The notes under the pieces: model-generated
What the model saw: the letters and a program-made list of their open reading frames with translations, nothing else
What the model was told of the DNA's origin: nothing
Databases searched by the model: none
Shown here: in pieces, positions 1-7,534 of the stretch
Numbering within the stretch: position 1 is the stretch's first letter
How the letters are laid out: each line of letters opens with the position of its first letter
Translations under genes and position numbers: made by a program
Assembly: GCF_016793485.1 (NCBI RefSeq)
Contig: NZ_JAEULZ010000006.1
Span: 62,001-126,000 of the forward strand
Source: Mesorhizobium sp.
GTDB lineage: Bacteria > Pseudomonadota > Alphaproteobacteria > Rhizobiales > Rhizobiaceae
Length of the DNA stretch: 64,000 nt
Reading direction: 5' to 3'

Positions 1-58
1 GGAGAGCCCGGAAGGGATCTCCTCTTGATTTGGTAGGCCAGAGGTCAGCTCAGCCAGA

Positions 59-406
59 TCAGCTGAGGATCGGACAGCTCGGCTGACGACCGAACGTGAC
101 AAATATCCGTTCGCCGAAGCGATCGCGTCCACGCACCTCGATGGTGCGCCGGCCCGCCGCCTCGACCCTGACGCGCTGCAAGCCCATACGCTCCGCCTTA
201 TTCAAGGCACGCTCTTCGGTGCAGCGGCGACGCGGCTCCTCGCGGTTGCGATAGCCATCGCGGTAGCACTCTTCGTAGCGTGGGTTGCACTCACGATCGA
301 TCCGCAGCCCGTCCGGACCCACTCTAAACTCAAGATCTTGAGCCTGCACGGGAACAGCCGTTGCAAAGCCAGCGGCCAATGCCATGCCTATCAATATCGT
401 ACGCAT
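59..406 (-). CDS. Small exported cysteine-containing protein of unknown function
   Basis: A 115-residue protein that I do not recognise. The first 22 or so residues form a classical Sec signal peptide (basic start, hydrophobic Ala/Gly/Val-rich core, cleavage after VQA), so the mature protein should be periplasmic. The mature part is short, very rich in Arg and Glu, and has four cysteines (about residues 40, 47, 62 and 111), which would allow two disulfides outside the cytoplasm. Signal peptide and coding character make it a real gene. It is read in the same direction as the ABC exporter genes upstream but is separated from them by about 80 bp, so it is not clearly in their operon. Confidence 0.65.
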   Translation of the reverse strand: MRTILIGMALAAGFATAVPVQAQDLEFRVGPDGLRIDRECNPRYEECYRDGYRNREEPRRRCTEERALNKAERMGLQRVRVEAAGRRTIEVRGRDRFGERIFVTFGRQPSCPILS

Positions 407-488
407 CTCTAAGCTCCCGTTTGGGTTGATGTCCCAAAACGCGAGCCCTCAGAGGCTGTTGCATCAAGAAAGGTTTCATCGCGCAACT

Positions 489-1625
489 TCAGTCGAGCGT
501 GCGGCGGAACCTGAACAGCGCCAGCCCCGCGAACAGGGCGACGAAGAAGCAGAGCGCGAAGACTTCCCCGCTGATGGCGGCGAAGTCGGCGCCTTTCAGC
601 ATGACGCCGCGTGTGATGCGCAGGAAGTGGGTAAGCGGGAAGATCTCGCCGAATACCTGCGCCCAGCCCGGCATGCCGCGATAGGGGAACATGAAGCCGG
701 AGAGCAGGATCGAGGGCAGGAAGAAGAAGAAGGTGAGCTGAAGCGCCTGCATCTGCGTGCGCGCGATCGTCGAGATCGTATAACCGAGCAGCACGAGGGA
801 AAGGACAAAGATCAGGATCGCGGACAGCAGCAGAAGCAGCGATCCCTGGAAGGGAATCGCGAACAGCAGCTTTGACGCTACCAACACGACTGCCACCTGC
901 ACGGCGCCGACCGCCAGATAGGGCAGCACCTTGCCCAGCATGATCTCGACCGGCGAGGCCGGCATGGCGAGCAGGTTTTCCATCGTGCCGCGCTCCGTCT
1001 CGCGCGTCAGCGCGATCGACGTCATCATGACCATTGTCATCTGCAGGATGACGCCGAGCAGGCCGGGTACGATGTTATATTGCGAGATGGCTTCCGGGTT
1101 GTAGCGCTTGTGCACGACGACATCGAGCTGGCTCTGTTCCTGTACGGCGAACTCGGCCTGCTTGCCTTGCTCGCGCAGGAGAGCCCGCTGCGCGACCGTG
1201 CCGAGAGTCGAGATGGCGCCGCTGGCGACGGCCGGATCGGTCGCGTCGGCCTCGATCAGGATCTGCGGATTGTTGCCGCTGTCGACGCGGCGCGCGAAGT
1301 CGGCGGGGATGGTCACGACAAACGACACCGTGCCGTTGGCCATCAGCGCTTCGGCCTCCGCCTCGCTCTGCACGACATGGTCGAAGCGGTAGTAGCCCGT
1401 CATCTGCAGCGCCGAGACGATGGCGCGGGTGTAGTTGTCGTTGCTGGTGGCGACCAGCGCCGCCGGCAGGCTCTTGGGGTCGTTGTTGATCGCATAGCCG
1501 AACAGCACGAGTTGCAGCAGCGGCACGCCGAGCATCATGCCGAACGTGATGCGGTCGCGCCGCATCTGGATGAATTCCTTGATCAGGAGCGCGCTGAGAC
1601 GAGCGAAGGAGAAGATCGTGTTCAT
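489..1625 (-). CDS. ABC-2 type exporter permease (YbhR/YhhJ-like)
   Basis: A 378-residue ABC-2 family inner-membrane permease. It has an N-terminal membrane segment near residues 25-45 that ends in GYAINND, a large periplasmic domain (about 50-180), and five to six hydrophobic helices in the C-terminal half, the layout of YhhJ/YbhR/YbhS proteins. The ETERGTMENLLAMP coupling motif precedes the second helix, which is typical of the family. Its start overlaps the end of the ATPase gene by 4 bp (ATGA), so the two are translationally coupled. With the HlyD-like adaptor it would form a drug or xenobiotic exporter. E. coli has two permease genes in the equivalent operon; here there is one, implying a homodimer. 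Confidence 0.9.
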   Translation of the reverse strand: MNTIFSFARLSALLIKEFIQMRRDRITFGMMLGVPLLQLVLFGYAINNDPKSLPAALVATSNDNYTRAIVSALQMTGYYRFDHVVQSEAEAEALMANGTVSFVVTIPADFARRVDSGNNPQILIEADATDPAVASGAISTLGTVAQRALLREQGKQAEFAVQEQSQLDVVVHKRYNPEAISQYNIVPGLLGVILQMTMVMMTSIALTRETERGTMENLLAMPASPVEIMLGKVLPYLAVGAVQVAVVLVASKLLFAIPFQGSLLLLLSAILIFVLSLVLLGYTISTIARTQMQALQLTFFFFLPSILLSGFMFPYRGMPGWAQVFGEIFPLTHFLRITRGVMLKGADFAAISGEVFALCFFVALFAGLALFRFRRTLD

Positions 1626-2539
1626 GACATGTTGTCCTTCGACTTCGTCATGAACTGGATGAACACGTCTTCGAGGCTGGTTTCGCCGGGCTTGACGGTG
1701 ACGCCCTCGCGGTTGCGGATATCCTCGAGCGATGCCTCGAGAAGCGCCTTGTCGGAACCGACCACGTGCAGAGTGGCGCCGAACGGCGCCACCTGCTCGA
1801 CGCCGGGCCGGCCGTCCAGCAACGCCGACACCTGGTCGAGCCGCGGACCGGCAACGACGAAGGTGGTCAGGCCGGCGTTCTTCACGACGTCGGCGACGCT
1901 GCCGGACGCCAGCATCTTGCCGTAGGAGATGTAGCTGATGCGATGGCAGCGCTCGGCTTCGTCCATGTAGTGGGTCGAGACGAGCACGGTGAGCCCGCCG
2001 CGCGCCAGGTGGTGGATCTCATCCCAGAATTCGCGCCGCGCCTTTGGGTCGACGCCGGCCGTCGGCTCGTCGAGCAACAGCAGTCGCGGCTTGTGCATGA
2101 TGCAGGCTGCGAGCGCGAGACGCTGCTTCCAGCCGCCCGACAGCGTGCCGGCAAGCTGGTTGCGGCGGCTCGTCAGGCCGAGTTCACCCAGCGTGCGCTC
2201 GACATGTTCGGACACGGGCTTCAACTGGTAGAGCCGAGCCACGAATTCGAGATTCTCGGCGATCGTCAGGTCCTCGTAGAACGAGAACTTCTGCGTCATG
2301 TAGCCGACCTCGCGCTTGATCTTCAGGCTTTCGGTCCTGAGGTCGTAGCCGAGCACCGCGCCCTCGCCCTCGTCGGGCGTCAGCAGGCCACACATGATGC
2401 GAATGGTGGTTGTCTTGCCGGAGCCGTTCGGGCCGAGGAAGCCGACGATCTCGCCCTCCGCCACGCGCATCGTGACGTGGTCGACGACCGTCTTGTCGCC
2501 GAAGCGCTTCACCAGACCCGTGACGTTGATGGCGTCCAT
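1622..2539 (-). CDS. ABC transporter ATP-binding protein (YbhF-like, single NBD)
   Basis: A 305-residue ABC ATPase that powers the adjacent permease. Walker A is GPNGSGKTTT (about residues 36-45), the signature is LSGGWKQRLA (about 133-142), and Walker B is LLLLDEPTAG followed by a switch His in STHYMDEAE. The C-terminal 80 residues form the DUF4162-like tail common in drug and antibiotic ABC-2 ATPases. E. coli YbhF is a double ATPase of almost twice this length, so this operon carries a single-domain version. It overlaps the permease by 4 bp. The ribosome-binding site sits in a small perfect hairpin (2544-2560), described separately. Confidence 0.92.
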   Translation of the reverse strand: MDAINVTGLVKRFGDKTVVDHVTMRVAEGEIVGFLGPNGSGKTTTIRIMCGLLTPDEGEGAVLGYDLRTESLKIKREVGYMTQKFSFYEDLTIAENLEFVARLYQLKPVSEHVERTLGELGLTSRRNQLAGTLSGGWKQRLALAACIMHKPRLLLLDEPTAGVDPKARREFWDEIHHLARGGLTVLVSTHYMDEAERCHRISYISYGKMLASGSVADVVKNAGLTTFVVAGPRLDQVSALLDGRPGVEQVAPFGATLHVVGSDKALLEASLEDIRNREGVTVKPGETSLEDVFIQFMTKSKDNMS

Positions 2540-2543
2540 CAGT

Positions 2544-2560
2544 GCATGCCTCCGGCATGC
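2544..2560 (-). promoter_or_regulatory. Hairpin holding the ribosome-binding site of the ABC ATPase gene
   Basis: Read on the minus strand this is GCATGCC-GGA-GGCATGC, a perfect 7-bp stem with a 3-nt loop. The Shine-Dalgarno GGAGG is formed by the loop and the first two stem bases, and the ATG lies a few bases downstream. Folding would partly mask the site, so ATPase and coupled permease translation may depend on opening it. The structure is visible in the sequence; its effect is inference. Confidence 0.45.
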
Positions 2561-2574
2561 GAGGGAATAGGGAG

Positions 2575-2642
2575 TAGTGAGTAGGGATCAGTGAAGATGT
2601 GACGGATGGTCGTTGTCACTTTTCGGACCTCACTACTCACTA
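2575..2642. repeat. Intergenic 10-bp inverted repeat (TAGTGAGTAG / CTACTCACTA)
   Basis: Two perfect 10-bp inverted arms (2575-2584 and 2633-2642) flank a 48-bp centre that itself contains GTGAC...GTCAC. The GTGAGTAG unit is also partly repeated next to the right arm. It occupies most of the gap between the HlyD-like gene and the ATPase gene. It looks like a small intergenic repeat rather than a terminator, since no T-run follows either arm. Confidence 0.4.
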
Positions 2643-2647
2643 TGTCT

Positions 2648-3598
2648 CTACTCACCATTCACCAGTTCCACATCTACGATCTGCCCCGGCTGCAACGGCG
2701 ACGCGTCGCCGATTGGCCGCGCCTCGACGAGGTAGACAAGCTTCTGGCGCGTCTCGAGCGAGTAGATCACCGGAGGGGTGAATTCTGGGTCTGGGGAGAC
2801 ATAGCTGATACGCGCCTGCAGGCCGTCCGGGCAGCCGTCGCAGCGGACGTTGAGGACCTTGCCGACCTCGACCTTCGAGAAGGACGGCTCGGGCACGAAG
2901 AGCGAGAGTTTCACCGCACCGTCGGGCAGCATGGAGATGACCGGCGCCGACGGGCTGGCGACATCGCCGGGATTTCGGATCACGTCGTCGACGCGGCCGG
3001 GCGCGGGCGCGGTCAGCGAGCGCTTGGACAGCCGCCACCGCGCCTGGTCGAGCGCGGTCTGCGCCTGTTTGACCGCGCTTTCGGCGGCCTTGATCTCTTC
3101 CGGCCGCGCCGGCAGCTTGCCCACCGCGAGATTGGCCTCGGTCTGGTTGATCTGTGCTGCTGCGACCTCGACCGCCGTCTGCGCGCTGTCGAAGGCGGCC
3201 TGCGTGGCGGTGCCACGCTTGAGTAGGTCGTCTATGCGGGCGAGCGTGCGGCGCTTTTCCTCGGCCTCGGCCTTTGCCGAAAGAACCATCGCCTCCAGCA
3301 CCGCGATTTCTTCCGGCCGCTTGCCGATCAGCAGGTTGGCAAGCTGTGCTTCCGCCTGCGCCAGCGCGGCTTCCGCCTGGCTGACCGCGATGCGCGCATC
3401 GTCGGTCTCCATCTCGGCGACCGTCGCGCCAGCCTCGACGCGATCGCCGCGCTTCACCGAAAGCTGCTCCACCTGCGCCACCTCGATCGGCGCAAGCAGC
3501 ACGAAATCGCCTTCGACATAGCCGACGGCGAGCGGCGACGGGCCGGCGCAGGCCGTGAACAGGGAAGCCGCGAAAGGCAGTGAACAGAGGATGCTCAT
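2648..3598 (-). CDS. HlyD-family membrane fusion protein (YbhG-like)
   Basis: A 316-residue periplasmic adaptor for the ABC exporter. It starts with a short hydrophobic segment ending in SLFTAC, which could be a lipobox with Cys at residue 17. A biotinyl-lipoyl half-domain follows (VEQLSVKRGDRVEAGATV), then a long Ala/Glu/Gln-rich coiled-coil hairpin (about 70-200), the second lipoyl half (LTAPAPGRVDDVIRNPGDVA) and a beta-barrel. This is the architecture of YbhG and other HlyD/EmrA adaptors. The start overlaps the TetR gene by 4 bp. Order TetR, adaptor, ATPase, permease matches the E. coli cecR-ybhGFSR operon, so a role in efflux of hydrophobic drugs is likely but unproven. Confidence 0.88.
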   Translation of the reverse strand: MSILCSLPFAASLFTACAGPSPLAVGYVEGDFVLLAPIEVAQVEQLSVKRGDRVEAGATVAEMETDDARIAVSQAEAALAQAEAQLANLLIGKRPEEIAVLEAMVLSAKAEAEEKRRTLARIDDLLKRGTATQAAFDSAQTAVEVAAAQINQTEANLAVGKLPARPEEIKAAESAVKQAQTALDQARWRLSKRSLTAPAPGRVDDVIRNPGDVASPSAPVISMLPDGAVKLSLFVPEPSFSKVEVGKVLNVRCDGCPDGLQARISYVSPDPEFTPPVIYSLETRQKLVYLVEARPIGDASPLQPGQIVDVELVNGE

Positions 3599-4263
3599 GA
3601 TTTGCCACCTTTCCTGCTGGCGAGGATGGCAGACAGATTGTCGGACACGATCGCGCCGATCAGCGCCGCCTGCGCCCGACCGATCTCGGTCCAGCCCATG
3701 CGGCGGAAGACCGCCTCGCGCGCGATCTTGAAATAGACGACCTGCCCGATCAGGGTGAACATGCGGATCCGGGTCGCTTCGCTCTCGGCCGGCTCGCCGG
3801 TCGCCTGCTCCCAGATCGTGCAGAGCTGCCGGTGGGTCGGCTCGAAGACGCCGGTGTAGAGACGGTCGAGCGCAGGGCTTGGCACAGACAGTTCGCGCAA
3901 AACGAACTGCGCGAAATCGCCGACCTCGGGACTGGCGACGAAAAAGCCGACGATCCGCTCCACGGACTGCTTCAGACGCTCGGCGGCATCGTCGGGAGAG
4001 ATAGCGGCCGCTGCTTGTTCAAGCGCCGGGTTGGCGATGGCCCGGATCGTCTCGACGATGAAATCGGCACAGGCGAGGTGTAGTCCCTCCTTGCCGCCGA
4101 AATGGTAGGCGATGGAGCCGATATTGGCCTTGGCCAGCGCGGCCAGCTCGCGCGTCGATGTTCCCTCGAAACCCTTGCGGCCGAAAAGTCGGAGACCGGC
4201 GTGCACCAGAGCAGCCCGTGTCTGTTCGGCGGGAGAGGGGAATTTTTCGGCTGCCTGGCTCAT
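3595..4263 (-). CDS. TetR-family regulator of the ABC exporter (CecR-like)
   Basis: A 222-residue one-component repressor. The N-terminal helix-turn-helix is typical TetR (about residues 15-60: ALVHAGLRLFGRKGFEGTST, then LAALAKANIGSIAYHFGGKEGL). The C-terminal ligand domain resembles the CecR/YbiH group by length and by a segment around SVPSPALDRLYTGVFEPTH. It is the first gene of the exporter operon and overlaps the adaptor gene by 4 bp. A 20-bp near-palindrome lies 9 bp upstream of its start codon, so autorepression of the whole operon is the simplest model. The inducing ligand cannot be read from sequence. Confidence 0.88.
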   Translation of the reverse strand: MSQAAEKFPSPAEQTRAALVHAGLRLFGRKGFEGTSTRELAALAKANIGSIAYHFGGKEGLHLACADFIVETIRAIANPALEQAAAAISPDDAAERLKQSVERIVGFFVASPEVGDFAQFVLRELSVPSPALDRLYTGVFEPTHRQLCTIWEQATGEPAESEATRIRMFTLIGQVVYFKIAREAVFRRMGWTEIGRAQAALIGAIVSDNLSAILASRKGGKS

Positions 4264-4272
4264 GATCTGAAA

Positions 4273-4292
4273 TTAATCAATCGAATGATTAA
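4273..4292. promoter_or_regulatory. Probable TetR operator
   Basis: A 20-bp inverted repeat, TTAATCA-ATCGAA-TGATTAA, in which 9 of 10 base pairs are symmetric. It lies between the divergent TetR and CYTH starts, just upstream of the TetR start codon. Position and symmetry fit a TetR dimer site that would control the exporter operon and possibly the divergent CYTH gene. Confidence 0.65.
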
Positions 4293-4340
4293 AGTCAATG
4301 TTGCTTGCGTTTTCTCCCGGTGATGGGCTGAATGGATGAC

Positions 4341-4826
4341 ATGGCAAAGGAAATCGAACGCAAGTTCCTCGTGGCGGATGCCGCATGGCGCGATCACGTG
4401 GAAGCAGAGATCGAGATGCGGCAGTTCTATCTCGCGGCAGGGCCGGGTCGCACGATCCGCATCCGCATAAACAACGGTATCGACGCCATCCTGACGCTCA
4501 AGTTCTCCGGCCCCGGACGGGGGCGCGACGAATTCGAATATGCGGTGCCACTGCCGGAAGCGCTCGAAATGCAGGCCTTCGCGCTCGGTCGTGTCATAGA
4601 GAAGACACGTCACCATGTTCGATTTGGCGGATATCTGTATGAGGTCGACGTGTTCGCTGGGAGCCTGACGGGTTTGGTGATCGCGGAACTGGAAACGCCG
4701 GACATCGTGCCGACCGAAAACCTGCCGCCGTGGCTAGGCCGCGACGTCACGAATGACGGGCGCTACTACAACGCCTATCTGGCGCTGGGCGGGGGATCGG
4801 GCGGCGAGCTGGAGCTTGCGGGATGA
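4341..4826 (+). CDS. CYTH-domain protein (inorganic triphosphatase/adenylate cyclase fold)
   Basis: A 161-residue stand-alone CYTH domain. The diagnostic EIERKF (ExExK) motif is at the N-terminus, followed by alternating charged strand motifs (RIRINN, LTLKFSG, DEFEYAVPL, EKTRHHVRF, YEVDVF, LVIAELE) that line the tunnel where triphosphate and metals bind. Bacterial CYTH proteins of this size are tripolyphosphatases, thiamine-triphosphatases or, rarely, class IV adenylate cyclases; this one most resembles inorganic triphosphatases. I chose the start MAKEIERK over an ATG three codons earlier because the family normally begins two or three residues before EIERK. It overlaps the CHAD gene by 4 bp, the classic CYTH-CHAD pairing. 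Confidence 0.88.
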   Translation: MAKEIERKFLVADAAWRDHVEAEIEMRQFYLAAGPGRTIRIRINNGIDAILTLKFSGPGRGRDEFEYAVPLPEALEMQAFALGRVIEKTRHHVRFGGYLYEVDVFAGSLTGLVIAELETPDIVPTENLPPWLGRDVTNDGRYYNAYLALGGGSGGELELAG

Positions 4827-5746
4827 ATTACCGCATCCAGTCCGGGTATCCGCTGACCGCCGAGGTCAGGCGCATCGCCACCGAGGAACTGGCCGCGGCT
4901 CTGGAATGGCTGTCTTCCGCCGGCGACAACCCGGACAAGGCTCTCCACGAAACCCGCAAGCGGCTGAAGAATGTTCGTGCCTTGCTGGCTTTGATCCGCC
5001 CCGGCGCCAAGGATTTCGTACGCAAGGAAAGGGTGCGCTACCGGGATGCGGCCGCGCTGCTGGCGGGTCCGCGCCAGGCTGGCGCGCTGGTCGAGACGGT
5101 GGACCGGCTCATGGAAGCGTTCGCCGACGACCCGCGCAGGGACGCGATCGCCTCGGCCCGCGAAAGGCTGCTCGTCCATCGCGCGAGCGTACTCTCCGAA
5201 GAGATCGGGAAGTCGGTCGGCAAGGCCTCGGCTGCCTGTCGCACCGGCATCAAGCGCTTCGACAAACTCACCCTGCCCGATCAGCCGGAAGAAGCGGCGG
5301 ACGTCCTTGCCGAGGGCGCGGCGCGTACGCTGCGCCGCGCACGCCATGCGCTGCGGTCGGCAAAAGCGGCGGGCGAGGAAGAGGCGTTCCACGATTTGCG
5401 CAAGGCCGCCAAGGCGCATCTGGCACATCTCGCGCTGCTCAAGGAATTCTGGCCCTCGCCGGTCAAGGCGCGCCGCAAGGCAGTCGGCGCCCTTGCCGAA
5501 AAGCTCGGCGAACTGCAGGACATTTTCGTGTTGCGCGGTTTGCTGCGGGATGGCGACCCGGCGGTCGGAAGCCCCGCCGAGACCCGCAAGTTCGACGGGC
5601 TCTGCGGCCGTTCAGAGCGCAGCCTGCGCAAAGCCTGCCTCACTGATGCGGCCGAGCTGTTCCAGGACAGTCCCAAACGTCCCGCGCGCAGGATGATGCG
5701 CAAGGCGCGCCGCGATCTGGCCGAGGCCGCGACCGCGGACGCCTGA
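4823..5746 (+). CDS. CHAD-domain protein
   Basis: A 307-residue CHAD (conserved histidine alpha-helical domain) protein. It is all-helical and full of Arg/Lys, with conserved motifs EWLSSAGDNPDKALHETRK and LKNVRALLALIR in the first half, and EEAFHDLRKAAKAHLAHLALL in the repeated second half. The basic helical bundles bind inorganic polyphosphate in characterised members. It overlaps the CYTH gene by 4 bp (ATGA), so they are co-translated, as in many bacteria where the two domains are even fused. A joint role in polyphosphate or tripolyphosphate metabolism is likely by family; nothing in the window proves it. Confidence 0.88.
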   Translation: MNYRIQSGYPLTAEVRRIATEELAAALEWLSSAGDNPDKALHETRKRLKNVRALLALIRPGAKDFVRKERVRYRDAAALLAGPRQAGALVETVDRLMEAFADDPRRDAIASARERLLVHRASVLSEEIGKSVGKASAACRTGIKRFDKLTLPDQPEEAADVLAEGAARTLRRARHALRSAKAAGEEEAFHDLRKAAKAHLAHLALLKEFWPSPVKARRKAVGALAEKLGELQDIFVLRGLLRDGDPAVGSPAETRKFDGLCGRSERSLRKACLTDAAELFQDSPKRPARRMMRKARRDLAEAATADA

Positions 5747-5804
5747 GCGACTTCGACCCCACCGCTTTCTGGCATTCGCCGCCCAAGGCTGCTACGCGTT
5801 CGCC

Positions 5805-6614
5805 ATGAGCGCGTCCGGCGATACTCTCCTCGACAGGCTCGGCCGGTTCCTCGCGGGACTGCTGCAGGTCGAGTCGTCTGGCTACGAGCCCTATACGCCG
5901 TCCGACCCGGACACGTTGCGGCGGGTGCTGGAACCCGGCGACATCCTGCTCATAGAGGGCAACCAGCGCATTTCCGCGACGATCAAGTACCTGACCCAGT
6001 CCACCTGGTCGCATTCCGCGCTCTATGTCGGCGACGCGCTGCCCGAACCGGCCGACGGCTCCGAGCGGCCGCGCCTCATCGAGGTCAATCTCGGCGAGGG
6101 ATGCGTGGCGGTGCCGCTGTCGAAATACCGGACCTACAACACGCGCATCTGCCGCGCGAACGGCCTGTCGCCGGAGGATCGCCAGCATGTCGTCGGCTTC
6201 ATGCTGGAGCGTCTCGGCCTTAAATACGACCTCAAGAACATCTTCGACATGCTGCGCTATTTCTTCCCGGTGCCGATGCCGGTGCGCTGGCGGCGACGTG
6301 CGATCGCCTTCGGCTCGGGTGACCCGACGCGCGCCATCTGCTCCTCGCTGATCGCGCAGGCGTATGAAGAAATCCGCTATCCGATCCTGCCGGAGATCAC
6401 CCGCGCGCCGGGCCGCGCCTCGGCGCAGTCATCCTATTCGCGCAGCGAGATCCTGCACATCAGGCACCACTCGCTCTACACGCCGCGCGACTTCGACCTG
6501 TCGCCCTATTTCCGCATCGTGAAGCCGACGCTGGAATACGGCTTCGACTACCGCGCCTTGACATGGGCACAGGGGGAACTGGCGCAGGACGAACGGTCAG
6601 CGGCCGCGAAATGA
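5805..6614 (+). CDS. YiiX-type permuted papain-like hydrolase
   Basis: A 269-residue protein of the circularly permuted NlpC/P60-papain group (YiiX/YebB, formerly DUF830). The catalytic His comes first, in STWSHSALYVGD (His70), with Glu93 in RLIEVNLGEG, and the nucleophile Cys comes later in ICSSLIAQAYE (Cys179). That His-before-Cys order defines the permuted family, whose members act on amide or thioester bonds of lipids, peptides or cell-wall material. No signal peptide is evident, so it may act on the cytoplasmic face. It overlaps the LD-carboxypeptidase gene by 4 bp, which suggests a peptidoglycan-recycling link, but its substrate is unknown. Confidence 0.75.
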   Translation: MSASGDTLLDRLGRFLAGLLQVESSGYEPYTPSDPDTLRRVLEPGDILLIEGNQRISATIKYLTQSTWSHSALYVGDALPEPADGSERPRLIEVNLGEGCVAVPLSKYRTYNTRICRANGLSPEDRQHVVGFMLERLGLKYDLKNIFDMLRYFFPVPMPVRWRRRAIAFGSGDPTRAICSSLIAQAYEEIRYPILPEITRAPGRASAQSSYSRSEILHIRHHSLYTPRDFDLSPYFRIVKPTLEYGFDYRALTWAQGELAQDERSAAAK

Positions 6615-7534
6615 ACCACCCCATTCTCGTGCCGCCGAAACTGCGGCGTGGCGACAAGGTGCGTTTCCTGTCGCCCGCCAGCACGCCGGATCGCGAACTG
6701 GTTATGCGGCGGGCTAAGGTGCTGGAAGGCTGGGGCCTGCGGGTCGATTTCGGCGCGCATGCCTTCGACAAGCTCTCGTTCCTCGCAGGCACGGATGACG
6801 ATCGCATCGCCGACCTGAACCTTGCCTTGGCCGATCCGGACATCAGGACCATTTTCGCGACACGTGGCGGAAAAGGCTCCTACCGTATTGCCGACCGCAT
6901 GGATTTCGAGGCCGTCCGGCGGGACCCGAAATTCGTCGTCGGCTTCAGCGACATCACCGCTCTGCTTCTCGCCCTTCAGCGGCAATGCGGGCTTGTGGGC
7001 ATCCATGGCTCGGTCGTCGAAGACTCTTGCGCCCCAGCCAATATCGTTCTGCGCGGTCTGCTGATGGAAGACAAGGAGACTGTGCTTGCCGCTGTGCCCA
7101 GCGAAAGCACGGCGGCACTGACCACCAGCGGACAGGTGACCGGCCGGCTGATCGGCGGGAATCTTGATACGATCGCAGCCTGCGCCGGCTGGGCGCTCCC
7201 GTCCTTGGCGGGCGCCATCCTGCTGCTCGAGGCGATCGACATGCAGATCGGGCAGGTCGACCGCCAATTGACCATGCTGCGCAAGGCCGGCCATCTCGAT
7301 GGCGTCGCCGGCATTGCCGTCGGTCAGTTCACGGGCTTCAAGCCAAGCTCCGGTGGGCTTACGGTAGTCGATCTCCTGCGCGACCATCTTGGCGGGCTCG
7401 GTGTGCCGGTTCTCGGCGGCCTGCCGATCGGACATGGAGAAGGCTGGTTCCCCGTCCCCCACGGCGCGTCGGCTACGCTAGACATTTCGGCAGGGACACT
7501 AACGGTGCTCCTTCCGGGATCAGCCCGGCCTTGA
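6611..7534 (+). CDS. ldcA: Muramoyltetrapeptide LD-carboxypeptidase (peptidase S66)
   Basis: A 307-residue S66-family serine peptidase that removes the terminal D-Ala from the L,D bond of murein tetrapeptides during cell-wall recycling in the cytoplasm. The N-terminal nucleophile domain has RGGKGSYRIADRMDF and the nucleophile in VVGFSDITALL (Ser113). The C-terminal part has ILLLEAIDMQ (catalytic Glu) and PIGHGEGWFPVPHG (catalytic His), the expected triad. I chose the ATG that overlaps the previous stop (ATGA), because the family starts directly at this PPKLRRGDKVRFLSPA segment. The 3' end overlaps the convergent SulP gene by 15 bp. Confidence 0.9.
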   Translation: MNHPILVPPKLRRGDKVRFLSPASTPDRELVMRRAKVLEGWGLRVDFGAHAFDKLSFLAGTDDDRIADLNLALADPDIRTIFATRGGKGSYRIADRMDFEAVRRDPKFVVGFSDITALLLALQRQCGLVGIHGSVVEDSCAPANIVLRGLLMEDKETVLAAVPSESTAALTTSGQVTGRLIGGNLDTIAACAGWALPSLAGAILLLEAIDMQIGQVDRQLTMLRKAGHLDGVAGIAVGQFTGFKPSSGGLTVVDLLRDHLGGLGVPVLGGLPIGHGEGWFPVPHGASATLDISAGTLTVLLPGSARP

